This document shows positions 43,459 to 52,982 of a DNA stretch of 64,000 nucleotides, one piece after another (within the stretch, counting starts at the first letter, position 1; each line of letters opens with the position of its first letter). The notes beneath the pieces are model-generated. The model was not told the DNA's origin, did not search any database, and saw only the letters and a program-made list of their open reading frames with translations. The position numbers and the translations under genes were made by a program. The stretch covers positions 1,798,001 to 1,862,000 of the forward strand of contig NZ_CP093313.1 of NCBI RefSeq assembly GCF_025264625.1, given 5' to 3'. The DNA comes from Occallatibacter riparius (GTDB taxonomy: Bacteria > Acidobacteriota > Terriglobia > Terriglobales > Acidobacteriaceae).

Positions 43459-46400
43459 ATGCATCCCAGGGCAAACACTCTAAAAGCGATCGTTCTCGGC
43501 GCCGACTGGCGCAGCCGCCTCGCCTTGAATACCGGGAAACCACTTCGGGCCTTTCTGGCCATTTTCTGTGCCGCAATCGCTCTCGCCTTGTTCAGCCCCC
43601 AGGCTCTGCGGGCACAAGCTGATCTCGGCTCCATCGGCGGCACCGTCACTGACGTGACCGGCGCCGTCGTCGCCGGGGCTAAGGTCACGGTCACGAACAA
43701 TGAAACCGGCGCGCAGCGCGTCAGCGTGACCAACAGCACTGGCGGATACTCCGTCAATCAGCTGAATCCTGGTTCCTACCAGGTATCGATCACCGCGAGC
43801 GGCTTCGCGACCGCCATTCAGAAGGTGCAGGTCACGGTGGGCTCGCAGAATACCGTGAGCGTGAAGCTGGCCGTCGCCTCGGAAAAGACTGAGATCACCG
43901 TGTCGGCCGATAACTTCGCCGGCGTGCAGCTTGAAAAGGCTGAAATTTCCACGGTCATTGACACGGACCAGATCCAGAGCCTGCCCACCCTGGACCGCAA
44001 TCCTTACAACCTCGTCGCCTTCTCCGGAAACCTCTCCGCTGACCCCACCGCCCAATCGCGCGGCGTCGGCTTCAACATCTCGGGTGCTCGCTCCACTTCC
44101 GTCGACATCCTTCTCGACGGCGCGGAAAACACGGATGTCTTTGCTGTAGGCGTCGGACAGACCGTGCCCCTCGACGCTACTGCTGAAATCCGCATCGTCA
44201 CTTCGAACTCCGGTGCTGAATACGGCCGCGGTTCCGGCGCGGTGAACGTCTCCACCAAGTCCGGCACCAATGGCTTCCACGGCTCCGCCTACGAGTTCAA
44301 CCGCATCTCGACTCTGGCGTCCGCTGGCTATAACAACAACTACATCCACGCCATGGAGCCGGATGTGCCTGCCAAGCCGCGCTACACGCACAACCAGTTC
44401 GGCTACTCCATCGGCGGCCCGGTCAAGAAGGACCACATCTTCTTCTTCTCGTCCACCGAATGGACTCGCATTCGCAGCGCGCAGAACATCATCGCGGTCG
44501 TGCCCACGCAGGCCTTCATCAACATGGCAGCGAAGGAGACCCAGGACTTCTTCGGCGCTTACGGCAAGCTGGCTCATCCGATTAACGGTCAAACGTTTAC
44601 CGGCAGCGATCCGGCCGTGCAGAACGTGTTCGCTTCGGACATCGCCAGCATCGCCGAGACCCATCCGGATGTTCTCACCACCCCGATCTTCGGCCAATCA
44701 ATCTTCCAGGTCCCGCAGGATTCAGGCGGCGGCGCTCCGGTCAATCAGTGGATTACATTCAACCGTGGCGATTTTACCTTCAACCAGAACACCTCGATGT
44801 TCGTCCGCTATATCCAGCAGAGCAGCGTCTATCCGGACGGATACAACAATGCGAGCCCCTATGACGGCTACAACACCGGAGTGACGCAGTTCAACCGCAA
44901 CCTCGAGCTCTCGCTGAGCCACGCCTTCTCGCCCAGCCTGGCCTCCGCCACCAAGCTCCTCGGCGCGCGCTTCAACCAACAGCAGCCCCTGGGCAAGGCC
45001 CCGGTGAGCCCCACTCTCTACATCAACGGCGGCTCTCCCGTAACCTTGGGCGGCGGTTTGATCAACTTCCCGGGCTACTCGCAGACCTCGCCCGGCAACG
45101 CCATTCCCTTCGGCGGCCCGCAGAACTTCATCCAGGCCGGTGAAGACCTCGCCTGGACCCATGGCAAGCACGGGTTCACCTTCGGTGGTAATTACCTCTA
45201 CATCAAGGACAATCGTGTCTTCGGTGCTTACGAGAATGCCGTCGACGGTCTCGTGCAGACCGGCACCAAGCACGCCCTTGAGAACTTCATAGCGGGCGGC
45301 ATGGGCTTCCTCAACGTCGCCGTCGATCCCAAGGGCGCCTATCCCTGCAAGAGGGATGAGACGGGCGCTTACCAGAACACCCCTGAGTGCCAGATCGAGC
45401 TCCCAGCGGTTTCGCCAAACTTCTCGCGCTCCAACCGTTATCACGATGGCGCCGTCTACTTCAACGATTCCTGGAAGGTCAATCCCAAGCTGACCCTGAA
45501 CCTCGGCGTTCGCTGGGAAGGGTACGGACCGCAGCACTCGCAGCGGCCCGAGTACGACTCCAACTTCTTTATGGGCCCTGGCAACACCCCGTGGGATCAG
45601 ATTCGCAATGGCGAGATCAAGACCCGCAAGACCTCGCCAGACGGTCGCCTGTGGAACTTCAACAAGAACCAGTATGGCCCCAAGGTCGGCTTTGCCTATG
45701 ACCCGTTCGGAAACGGCAAGACCAGCATCCGTGGCGGCTACAGCATCAGCTATGAGCGCAATTTCAACAACGTCACCTTCAATGTGATCCAGAACCCGCC
45801 GAACTATGCGGTGGTGGCCTTCACCAGCGCCGATAACAACGGTGCGCTCATTCCCATCAGCACCAACAACTTCTCGACCTTCGGTTCGGGAACCGGCCTC
45901 AAACAGCTGCCCAACGTCACCTTGCGCGCCGTTGATCCCAAGATCAAGCCGGCTTACGCCAGTAACTGGAGCCTCTCGGTCGAGCGTCAGATCGCCAGCA
46001 CTACCGGCAGCCTCTCTTATGTCGGCACCCGCGGCATCCACAATTACTCCATCGCCAACATCAACCGCACGGCGGATGGCCACGTTTACGAGGGCGATGC
46101 TCGCGCAGCCAACCGCACCAACTACCAGTACAGCAGCATCAACTGGCGCGGCGCCGATGGCGACAGCTACTACAACGGCCTGACTGCCGAGCTTCGCAGC
46201 CAGAATCTGTTCCAGTCCGGCCTCACCGCCCGCGTGGACTACACCTGGTCCCACTCCATCGATAACACCAGCTCGGCCTTCAGCGATTCCGGCAACGTAG
46301 GTGGTGGTGGCCTCGTCCTGGGTTATACCGACCCGTGGAACCACGCCCTCGATCGCGGCAGTTCTGACTTCGACCAGAAGCAGCGCGCTGCCGTCGCGCT

Positions 46401-47019
46401 GGTTTGGGCCCTCCCCTACGGAAAGACCATGTCCGGCGCGGCCAAGGCCCTCCTCGCGGACTGGACCCTTTCAGCCACCTTCGACGCTCAGACCGGCACG
46501 CCGTTCTCTGAATTCGATTGCGGCTTCGCTCTCACTGTCTGCGTGCGAGCGGGCTTCGCCAGCGAGCCTCTCCGCAAGAAGCGCGGCGGGATGACCGACA
46601 TCAGCAGCACGCTCGGACCGAACACCTACTCCTACCTCCACCTGCCTGATTACTACAATCCCTCCGGGGACATAAACCTGGCCAACTACACTGAGCAGGT
46701 CAACCCCGATGTAGGTGCCAGCGATGTCCCGATCTGCGCTGGCATTCACGGCGCTGGCTGCCACCTCAACCCCGGCATGGATGGTCGCAACGCATTCCGT
46801 GGCCCCGGATCCTGGCACCAGAACCTCGGCGTCATCAAGGACTTCAAAATCCGCGAGCGCTACAACCTGCAGTTCAAGGGTGAGTTCATTAACCTCATGA
46901 ACCACGCCAACACTGGACTGAACCTCAACGGCGCCAACGACGTCTCCAGTTACACCGACGTCCTGGCCTACAAGGACGGAAACCGCAACACCGAACTGTC
47001 TCTGCACTTCCAGTTCTAA
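43459..47019 (+). CDS. Large TonB-receptor-like outer-membrane protein with carboxypeptidase-regulatory domain
   Basis: 1186 residues. A long N-terminal extension precedes a signal segment (FLAIFCAAIALALFSPQALRAQA). Next comes a carboxypeptidase-regulatory-like beta domain (GSIGGTVTDVTGAVVAGAKV, GGYSVNQLNPGSYQVSITA; about 54-135), then a plug-like region with IQSLPTLDRNPYNLV and RGSGAVNVSTKSGTN, and a barrel finishing in LSLHFQF with a terminal aromatic residue. No TonB box is obvious. These proteins are abundant in Acidobacteria and are presumed to import complex glycans or siderophores. AAGGAAG precedes the ATG. Its promoter region carries two Crp/Fnr-like sites and its 3' end a strong terminator. 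Confidence 0.9.
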   Translation: MHPRANTLKAIVLGADWRSRLALNTGKPLRAFLAIFCAAIALALFSPQALRAQADLGSIGGTVTDVTGAVVAGAKVTVTNNETGAQRVSVTNSTGGYSVNQLNPGSYQVSITASGFATAIQKVQVTVGSQNTVSVKLAVASEKTEITVSADNFAGVQLEKAEISTVIDTDQIQSLPTLDRNPYNLVAFSGNLSADPTAQSRGVGFNISGARSTSVDILLDGAENTDVFAVGVGQTVPLDATAEIRIVTSNSGAEYGRGSGAVNVSTKSGTNGFHGSAYEFNRISTLASAGYNNNYIHAMEPDVPAKPRYTHNQFGYSIGGPVKKDHIFFFSSTEWTRIRSAQNIIAVVPTQAFINMAAKETQDFFGAYGKLAHPINGQTFTGSDPAVQNVFASDIASIAETHPDVLTTPIFGQSIFQVPQDSGGGAPVNQWITFNRGDFTFNQNTSMFVRYIQQSSVYPDGYNNASPYDGYNTGVTQFNRNLELSLSHAFSPSLASATKLLGARFNQQQPLGKAPVSPTLYINGGSPVTLGGGLINFPGYSQTSPGNAIPFGGPQNFIQAGEDLAWTHGKHGFTFGGNYLYIKDNRVFGAYENAVDGLVQTGTKHALENFIAGGMGFLNVAVDPKGAYPCKRDETGAYQNTPECQIELPAVSPNFSRSNRYHDGAVYFNDSWKVNPKLTLNLGVRWEGYGPQHSQRPEYDSNFFMGPGNTPWDQIRNGEIKTRKTSPDGRLWNFNKNQYGPKVGFAYDPFGNGKTSIRGGYSISYERNFNNVTFNVIQNPPNYAVVAFTSADNNGALIPISTNNFSTFGSGTGLKQLPNVTLRAVDPKIKPAYASNWSLSVERQIASTTGSLSYVGTRGIHNYSIANINRTADGHVYEGDARAANRTNYQYSSINWRGADGDSYYNGLTAELRSQNLFQSGLTARVDYTWSHSIDNTSSAFSDSGNVGGGGLVLGYTDPWNHALDRGSSDFDQKQRAAVALVWALPYGKTMSGAAKALLADWTLSATFDAQTGTPFSEFDCGFALTVCVRAGFASEPLRKKRGGMTDISSTLGPNTYSYLHLPDYYNPSGDINLANYTEQVNPDVGASDVPICAGIHGAGCHLNPGMDGRNAFRGPGSWHQNLGVIKDFKIRERYNLQFKGEFINLMNHANTGLNLNGANDVSSYTDVLAYKDGNRNTELSLHFQF

Positions 47020-47038
47020 ACAACTGCACGCAGGACTC

Positions 47039-47078
47039 CACGAAGGCCGCGGCAACCGCCGCGGCCTTCGTGTTTTAC
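47039..47078 (+). terminator. Intrinsic terminator of the TonB-receptor-like gene
   Basis: A 14-bp perfect stem, beginning CACGAAGGCC at 47039 and ending GGCCTTCGTG at 47072, with a 6-nt loop (47053-47058) and a TTTTACG tail. Confidence 0.9.
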
Positions 47079-47160
47079 GTCCTGCTCTCGCCCGATGGTT
47101 CAGGGAGTCCGAAGTCCATGCGGGGCTGAGTGACAGATCACGAGAGTTCGATAAGCAAGA

Positions 47161-47592
47161 TCATCCGGCGCGGGCCAGCCAGGATTTCATGGTGTTGGAA
47201 TCTACCAGGCCGGGCTGCTGCATCTGGAGTCCGCCACCGCTGAACACCGCGAAGTTCGGAATGCTCTGGACGCGATAACGCGCAGCCAGATCTGGATGAC
47301 GTTCTGTATCGACTTTGAGGACAACGGCGCGGCCGGCGAGATCACGAGCTGTTTGCGCTACATGCGGAGCCGCCATGCGACATGGGCCGCACCACGAAGC
47401 CCAGAAATCGACCAACACTGGAACTTTGCAGTCGCGGACGATCTCATCGAACTCAGCCGCGCCGACTTCGATGGGCTCGGCGACGGCAGCGATCGGCGAT
47501 TTGCATGCACCACATCGGCCAGTATCGCTAAGGTGCCGTGCCGGAATGCGGTTGGGTTTACCGCAGGCAGTGCAGTTGCGAATAAGGGGCAT
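47161..47592 (-). CDS. trxC: Thioredoxin 2 with N-terminal zinc ribbon
   Basis: 143 residues. An N-terminal zinc-binding ribbon uses C7, C10, C27 and C30, the feature that separates TrxC from TrxA. The thioredoxin fold carries the redox pair C68-C71 in WASWCGPCR and the cis-proline of IPNFAVF. TrxC reduces cytoplasmic disulfides and responds to oxidative stress; zinc release gates its activity. GGAGAAGGA lies upstream of the ATG. Same strand as the CRTAC1 gene but about 75 bp downstream of it (47593-47669 holds nothing else). Confidence 0.93.
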   Translation of the reverse strand: MPLIRNCTACGKPNRIPARHLSDTGRCGACKSPIAAVAEPIEVGAAEFDEIVRDCKVPVLVDFWASWCGPCRMAAPHVAQTARDLAGRAVVLKVDTERHPDLAARYRVQSIPNFAVFSGGGLQMQQPGLVDSNTMKSWLARAG

Positions 47593-47669
47593 GACGGGTC
47601 CTTCTCCGGATAGCCTTGATGCGCGAAGAGTAGCAAAGGATTCGCTACGGAGTTAGTTGGGCTGCAAAG

Positions 47670-49568
47670 CTATCGCTTTTTCGCAGGCTTGAGCGCTTCG
47701 TTCTTCAGCAGCTTGCCGCCTTCCTGAATCACGTAGAGCCGATTCACATCCAGGTCCTTCAGCGTGTCTACTACGCCCGAAGGCCAGCGGATTTCGACCA
47801 GGTCCACTTTCTTCGCTTCGTTGAGTCCGAAGTGATAGCGCAGATCGCTCGAAGAGTAATAGCCATTCGAGGATCGAACCTCCTCAATCTGCGCAAGCGC
47901 GGCATCCGGCTTCCCGCTCAGCACAGGCGAACCCGTCTGCGCCACAACCCTGATCTTCGCGCCAATCCCCGTGCGGTTCGACTTCACGCCGACGAGCCGG
48001 ATCTTGATCCACGAACGATTCAAGGAAGAGTCACAGCGCAGCAACTGTGGCACTGCGTTGACGCAGTTCACCACCGCATCCTGATCGCCGTCGTTGTCGA
48101 AGTCGCCCACCGCGAATCCGCGCGCCTTGGCGTCGGTAGTGATCCCGGCGCCGCCGCTCATCGACAGATCCTCAAACTGCCCGTTGCGCAGATTGCGGTA
48201 GAGATACTTCCGCTCGGCATAAGCGGCATCCACCTGCGTCCCATCCACTTCGGGATACACGTGACCGTTGGCCACAAGGATATCGAGCCAGCCGTCGTTG
48301 TCGATATCCATGAAACTGATGCCCCACCCCAGCAACCGTGTATTTACGCCCAAGCCAGCCTGATAGGTGCGATCGTCGAACGATCCGTCACCCAGGTTCA
48401 TGTAGAGCGAATCGGTGTCTCCGGCAAAGTTCGTCTTCACAATATCGGGGAGCCCGTCGCGATTGAAATCGCCAATGCTGACGCCCATTCCGGCCTGCGG
48501 CTTGCCGTCCGGCGAATAGGCGACGCCCGCTTCGATCGCCTGGTCCTTGAACGTGCCGTCTTTCTGATTGATGTAGAGCGTGGCCGACGTTGAGTCATTC
48601 GCCACGTAAATGTCGGGCCACCCATCGCCGTCGAGATCCACCGCAGCGCAGCTCAGCGCATATGTCCCCAGCGTGCCCCACATGCCCGCTTTCTCGCTCA
48701 CATCCCGGAACGTGCCGTCACCGTTGTTGTGATACAGAAGGTTCTTCCCGCCATCAAGCCCGGGCGGACCGCAAGCAACAATGATTCCCTTGTAAGTGCA
48801 GTTGGCTTCTTCAGGCTTGGGCGTGGTCTTCAGGTCGAGATCGATGTAGTTTCCGACGAACAGATCTAGGTTGCCGTCCTTGTCATAGTCCAGGAAAGAA
48901 CATCCCGAGTTCCAGCGCAGCCGGTCCTGCAACAGGCCGGCTTCTTTCGTCACATCGGTGAACTTGCCATTACCGTTGTTGCGGAACAGTGCGTTCTGCC
49001 CGTAGTAGCTGACGAAGAGATCGTTCCACCCATCGTTGTTGTAGTCGCCCACGCAGCAGGCCTGGCCCCAGCCCGTCTTGTGCTCCAGCCCCGAGCCGAT
49101 CGTCACATCGGTGAATGTGCCGTCACGATTGTTCTTGAATAGATGGCTATACGGCTCTTTCCCCTTAGAGAAGCCTTCGAGCCGCCAGCCGTTCACAAGG
49201 AAGATATCCAGCCAGTCATCCTGGTCGTAGTCGAAGAACGCCACGCCGCAGCCGGTGGTCTCGAGCAGATACTTGTTGCGGTGCTCGCCGCCGAAGATGG
49301 TCTCGACATTGAGGCCTGCATCCTTGGCCACATCCACAAACTGAACACCCAGCGGGGTGCCCGAAACCGGCGATGCTGACCCTTTCGGGGCGGGACGCGA
49401 CTCGGCCGAATACGATTGGCGTGCACTGCCGCCGGGCTTCTGCTGCGCGGCAGGCTGCTGTGCTTGCTGGCCCAACGCTGGCCACGCCAGTGACAGCACA
49501 TCTTCGAGCGACAGAACGAGTGCGGTCCGCGATAGCGACTTCAAAAATCCACGACGGGAAAAAGCCAA
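47670..49568 (-). CDS. Tat-exported CRTAC1 family protein, copy 3
   Basis: 632 residues. The N-terminus SRRGFLKSLSRTALVLSL is a twin-arginine signal, unlike the Sec signals of copies 1 and 2, which suggests it folds or binds a cofactor before export. The propeller has DYDQDDWLDIFLVNG, DYNNDGWNDLFVSY, DYDKDGNLDLFVGN, DLDGDGWPDIYVAN and DIDNDGWLDILVAN calcium loops. The ASPIC/UnbV domain contains SNGYYSSSDLRYHFGLN and EIRWPSG near the end. Gene follows the VOC gene on the same strand after 77 bp. More distant from copies 1 and 2 than they are from each other. Confidence 0.88.
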   Translation of the reverse strand: MAFSRRGFLKSLSRTALVLSLEDVLSLAWPALGQQAQQPAAQQKPGGSARQSYSAESRPAPKGSASPVSGTPLGVQFVDVAKDAGLNVETIFGGEHRNKYLLETTGCGVAFFDYDQDDWLDIFLVNGWRLEGFSKGKEPYSHLFKNNRDGTFTDVTIGSGLEHKTGWGQACCVGDYNNDGWNDLFVSYYGQNALFRNNGNGKFTDVTKEAGLLQDRLRWNSGCSFLDYDKDGNLDLFVGNYIDLDLKTTPKPEEANCTYKGIIVACGPPGLDGGKNLLYHNNGDGTFRDVSEKAGMWGTLGTYALSCAAVDLDGDGWPDIYVANDSTSATLYINQKDGTFKDQAIEAGVAYSPDGKPQAGMGVSIGDFNRDGLPDIVKTNFAGDTDSLYMNLGDGSFDDRTYQAGLGVNTRLLGWGISFMDIDNDGWLDILVANGHVYPEVDGTQVDAAYAERKYLYRNLRNGQFEDLSMSGGAGITTDAKARGFAVGDFDNDGDQDAVVNCVNAVPQLLRCDSSLNRSWIKIRLVGVKSNRTGIGAKIRVVAQTGSPVLSGKPDAALAQIEEVRSSNGYYSSSDLRYHFGLNEAKKVDLVEIRWPSGVVDTLKDLDVNRLYVIQEGGKLLKNEALKPAKKR

Positions 49569-49645
49569 GACGTGATTCTCCGTGGCAATTCGCTGTTCTA
49601 TAGACTGCGATTCTGCCTGAAGAGCGAGTATATCGGCCGAGGCAC

Positions 49646-50470
49646 TCAGTTCGGCTGTGTCTGCTGCGCCGCGGCCTGTTTCAGCTCAATGCAATTGCCA
49701 TCGGGATCGTAGATGAGCAGCGCATTGTGTTGGTGCTTCACTGGAATGCCAAGGTCGTGAAGATCGCGTGCAGCCTGTTTGAGACCCGGGACCTCCATCG
49801 TCAGGCGCAGCGGTTCGATCGCCGGAAGCACCTCGACAGCATCTGCTGGATCGAACGGAATGCTGAACTCGTTGTGGCCGCGGCGCACGAATGCCATTCC
49901 GCCCCCATAGAATCCGGCCGCGCCCTTGGGATCGTTAGAAGGAAACGCAATGCCAACAATGCGGGTCGAAATGCGGTGCTCGCCCAGGTGCTGGCCAACG
50001 TCGCTGCTATGGCGCGACCCAGGCATGTACTGCGTGAACTCGATGTTCCCCAGGCCTGGCCCGCTCATCGAAAAGAGCATGTTTCCTGCGCCACCCTTCG
50101 ACACCGCGGTTGGAGAAAGCCCTCGTGCGCGATACGCCTCGTTCAGCGCTTTGATATCGTGCGAGAGGTAACAAACGTGGAGGAAGCCCAGCGCTTCGCC
50201 GGTCTGGCGCTGCGGATAGAGCTCAATGAACTGCGTGTCATTGACCTTAAGGAACGCCTCCGTTGGGCTGCCGCCCTGATCGAGTGCGAATGCCTCTTCA
50301 AAACCAAGCTTCTCGTAGAAGGCGCGCGACGACTTTAGGTTCGACACTCGCACTGCGACATGAGCGATGCCGCTCGGTGCGGCCTCTGAGTCAGATGGCG
50401 TGCGCTGCGCGCAAGCAATTGCCGCGGCAAGTGTCAGAGTCATCACGACAATCGAGAACCTGCCTTTCAT
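49646..50470 (-). CDS. Exported VOC (glyoxalase-like) protein
   Basis: 274 residues from the ATG at 50470, which overlaps the stop of the GH105 gene in ATGA fashion. An N-terminal signal or lipoprotein segment (MTLTLAAAIACAQ) precedes two betaalphabetabetabeta modules: IAHVAVRVSNLKSSRAFYEKLG with TQFIELYP and GFLHVCYLSHDIKALNEAYRARG; then TRIVGIAFPSND with a second repeat, ending HQHNALLIYDPDGNCIELKQA. The final Glu (CIELK) and the His (HVAV) fit the vicinal-oxygen-chelate metal site. A secreted VOC enzyme coupled to a glycan hydrolase is unusual; activity is unknown. Confidence 0.82.
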   Translation of the reverse strand: MKGRFSIVVMTLTLAAAIACAQRTPSDSEAAPSGIAHVAVRVSNLKSSRAFYEKLGFEEAFALDQGGSPTEAFLKVNDTQFIELYPQRQTGEALGFLHVCYLSHDIKALNEAYRARGLSPTAVSKGGAGNMLFSMSGPGLGNIEFTQYMPGSRHSSDVGQHLGEHRISTRIVGIAFPSNDPKGAAGFYGGGMAFVRRGHNEFSIPFDPADAVEVLPAIEPLRLTMEVPGLKQAARDLHDLGIPVKHQHNALLIYDPDGNCIELKQAAAQQTQPN

Positions 50471-51573
50471 TGCGCCGACTCCAGGAGTGCGCGCGCCGCC
50501 CACATCACCGGAGCTTGTCCATGAAAGTCACCGGTACTGCGCGGCCGGCCCAGGTAGTAGTCGTAGCTGTTCTGCTTGTTAGTGCCAACACAGATGTTAG
50601 TTACATCACCATGCTGATCCACAAAGCCTGCGAGCGCGATCCATGCGCGCCGCGCAACCGGGCCATACGTCTCCTCGGTAAGCCAGCCGTGCCGAACGCC
50701 TTCAATCATCGCGAAGGTGAACATGCCGGTCGACGAGCTCTCTTCCCATGACTCCGGCTTATCGATAAGCTGGCGCCACATGCCGTCGGCATTCTGATTG
50801 CGCGCCAGCTCCGCCATCATCTTGCGATAGCCCGCGAGAATCTCGGCGCGGTCAGGATGCGAAGCCGGCAACGTGAGCAGCATCTCGGTCATTCCGGCGG
50901 CGACCCAGCCATTGCCGCGTCCCCAGAAGAACGGCACATCTTCTGCGTGATAGAAGAGCCCGTTCGGCTGCTGCAGCTTGCGCAGATACGCGGTCATCTC
51001 ATGGGCGGCGCGGTCCAGGTACTTCGCATCTTTGGTCGCGCGATATGCCTCCAATTGCAGAACGGTCAGCATATACATGTCGTCGATCCAGAAACGCGTC
51101 TGCCCGGAAAGACCGTCGCTCTGCGGATGCGCCCATTGGCGATCCGCGAAGCGTAGCCCCAGCTGCCGCGTTACGCTATCGCCTGTCTCCATCGATATCT
51201 GCAGCGGCACCACGCCGAAGATCTCGTAGTCGACGTGTTCCTTATCTGGCACGAGCTCATTCAGCGGGGGCCTGGTCAGCGGCTCAAATCGCGCCTGCAA
51301 CTGCTGGAGCAGAGCGGCGTTGTGCGTGGCCTCGGCAAAGGTGAGGGCGCCGTACCAGGCGCATACCTCCGGATACACGACGACCGGGCGAAGATGCTCA
51401 CTTGCCACGAAGCGTGCCGCGACTTTTGCGCCCACCGCCTTCGGATCGGCCTGATCAGGAAAGTTTGAGAAATACTTCTGCTGTGCCACAGTCGGCAACG
51501 CAGTTCCGGCGCAGAGGAATGCGCACACAACCATCTGGCTGAACAGAGACCTGATTCTCGCCCTTTTCGGCAT
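50467..51573 (-). CDS. Unsaturated glucuronyl hydrolase-like enzyme, GH88/GH105
   Basis: 368 residues with signal peptide (LFSQMVVCAFLCAGTALPTVAQ). An alpha/alpha6 barrel is indicated by RFWIDDMYMLTVLQLEAY, GLFYHAEDVPFFWGRGNGW, WRQLIDKPESWEESSSTGMF and GDVTNICVGT. The Asp of FWIDDMYM and the second-barrel residues agree with GH105 (YteR-type) or GH88 enzymes that hydrate the 4,5-double bond left by pectate or rhamnogalacturonan lyases. No lyase or sugar transporter is adjacent, so substrate remains inferred. It is co-transcribed with the VOC gene. Confidence 0.85.
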   Translation of the reverse strand: MPKRARIRSLFSQMVVCAFLCAGTALPTVAQQKYFSNFPDQADPKAVGAKVAARFVASEHLRPVVVYPEVCAWYGALTFAEATHNAALLQQLQARFEPLTRPPLNELVPDKEHVDYEIFGVVPLQISMETGDSVTRQLGLRFADRQWAHPQSDGLSGQTRFWIDDMYMLTVLQLEAYRATKDAKYLDRAAHEMTAYLRKLQQPNGLFYHAEDVPFFWGRGNGWVAAGMTEMLLTLPASHPDRAEILAGYRKMMAELARNQNADGMWRQLIDKPESWEESSSTGMFTFAMIEGVRHGWLTEETYGPVARRAWIALAGFVDQHGDVTNICVGTNKQNSYDYYLGRPRSTGDFHGQAPVMWAARALLESAQ

Positions 51574-51988
51574 GGCGGGAGTATATCGTTTCGAGCCGGC
51601 GAACTCGGGTCTTGTGCCGTTCCTTGGCGCGCGAAGGGACCGGGCGAACTGGACTATCGACGGACTGGCTATTTACTGTGGGGTAAACTTCTGGTTATGG
51701 TTCCCAAATTGGGACGAGATATTCTATGAATTTTTGTAAGGCTGATAAATCGCCTTGTATGAACGGTTTGTAGCTCTAATCATCCTCAAAAGGCGAAGAT
51801 ATGGAGAAGCAAAACCAGGGGGAGGGGTAGCTAATTTTCTAGTAAACTGTCGCTTACATGACAAAAGGTTGCGCTCTGCAACAGAGAACAACCCTTGGTT
51901 AGAACATTAGACCGTTGAGATGGCTGCGTCGGTGACGGCTGTCACGGTCCCGCGGTCAACGCGTTCGAGGACCTACAGGCTGGGGGTG
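51574..51988. other. AT-rich gene-free stretch between GH105 and parB
   Basis: 415 bp without genes. From about 51660 to 51925 G+C drops sharply, to about 33% in 51721-51780, against well over 55% around it. It contains TCCCAAATTGGGA and a Crp/Fnr-like site. It is the promoter region for the minus-strand GH105 gene and lies downstream of parB. Confidence 0.6.
51932..51945. promoter_or_regulatory. Crp/Fnr-like palindrome (GTGACGGCTGTCAC)
   Basis: GTGAC-N4-GTCAC, 43 bp after the parB stop and about 360 bp before the GH105 start. Its placement at the 3' end of parB also leaves a terminator-like or unrelated role possible. Confidence 0.4.
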
Positions 51989-52903
51989 TCAGGCGCGGAC
52001 ACCTGCAAGCTGCTCAAGCAGGGTATCGAAGTCCTCGAGCTTGCCGTATTCGATGATGACCTTGCCGCGGCCGTTCTTGTCCTCGATTGTCACCTTCAGG
52101 CCGAGCGCACGCTGAAGCCGGTCTTTGACTTCTCGCACGTTAGGATCGACAGGCGGCTCAGGCTTGGATTCCTTCTTCTCCGCTTTTTCCGGATTAAGCA
52201 TGCCCTGAACCATCGTTTCTGTTTGGCGAACAGAAAGCGAAAGTGCCGCCACACGGGCTGCAGTCTTCTCGAGGTCGGGCCTATCTACAAGTGCCAGCAA
52301 AGCGCGGGCGTGCCCGAACGTCAGCTCGCCCGACTCAACGCGGTTCTGCACTGTTCCGGGCAATTTCAAGAGCCGCAGGAAATTTGCCACGGAGGTCCGA
52401 TCCTTGCCGGTCCGGGTGGCCATCTGCTCCTGAGTCATGTGGAACTCGCGCGAGAGACGCTCGAAGGCGCGGGCCTGCTCCATCGGGTTCAGGTCAGCGC
52501 GCTGCAGGTTCTCGACGATGGTGATCTCCATCGCCTGCTCGTCGGAGACCTGACGCAAAATGGCCGGGATCGTCTTCTTACCCGCTTGCATCGACGCGCG
52601 CCAGCGGCGTTCCCCGGCAATCAACTGGAATCGGCCGTTTGCCTGCGGCCGTACCAAGACAGGCTGCACTACTCCGTTGGCGGTGATCGAAGCCGCCAAC
52701 TCGCTGAGCTGGGCGTCGTCAAAGGTGGAGCGCGTCTGGAAAGGATTGCGGTCGATCAGGTCGACGGCGATTTCGCGGGGCTTCCCGCCTTCGTGCTCTG
52801 CGGAGGGGGTGGGGGTACTCGCCGCTGGGGTCTGCACGCGGGGCAACAGAGAATCAAGACCTTTGCCAAGAGCGCGACGCTTGTTATCGGTAATGGAAGC
52901 CAT
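51989..52903 (-). CDS. parB: Chromosome partitioning protein ParB
   Basis: 304 residues. The CTP-binding N-terminal domain has VDLIDRNPFQTRSTFD, ITANGVVQPVLVRP and the box II motif GERRWRASMQAG. The helix-turn-helix that reads parS is EQMATRTGKDRTSVANFLRLLKLP. A Glu/Lys/Pro-rich linker (about 225-245) leads to the C-terminal dimerisation domain. ParB loads at parS, slides as a CTP-dependent clamp and recruits SMC and ParA. AAAGGA is upstream of the ATG. 79 bp downstream of parA; its targets, three parS sites, are about 1.2 kb upstream. Confidence 0.97.
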   Translation of the reverse strand: MASITDNKRRALGKGLDSLLPRVQTPAASTPTPSAEHEGGKPREIAVDLIDRNPFQTRSTFDDAQLSELAASITANGVVQPVLVRPQANGRFQLIAGERRWRASMQAGKKTIPAILRQVSDEQAMEITIVENLQRADLNPMEQARAFERLSREFHMTQEQMATRTGKDRTSVANFLRLLKLPGTVQNRVESGELTFGHARALLALVDRPDLEKTAARVAALSLSVRQTETMVQGMLNPEKAEKKESKPEPPVDPNVREVKDRLQRALGLKVTIEDKNGRGKVIIEYGKLEDFDTLLEQLAGVRA

Positions 52904-52982
52904 GGGCTAAATCCTTTTCAGTTGGGCTGGACCCATTTCTGGATCCATAGCAGCTTGTATCAGCGCGAGGTTGGCGGACAGC

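Noticed and set aside
42951..43622. A 223-residue plus-strand frame overlapping the start of the TonB-receptor-like gene
   Set aside because: It runs out of frame into the real gene and shows no family pattern; the region is better read as a leader.
44722..46344. A 540-residue minus-strand frame opposite the TonB-receptor-like gene
   Set aside because: Val/Gly/Ala-rich shadow translation with no motif; the plus-strand gene has signal peptide, domains and terminator.
47131..47142. GTGACAGATCAC as a further Crp/Fnr-like site
   Set aside because: The spacer is four bases rather than six, so it does not fit the palindrome family counted above.
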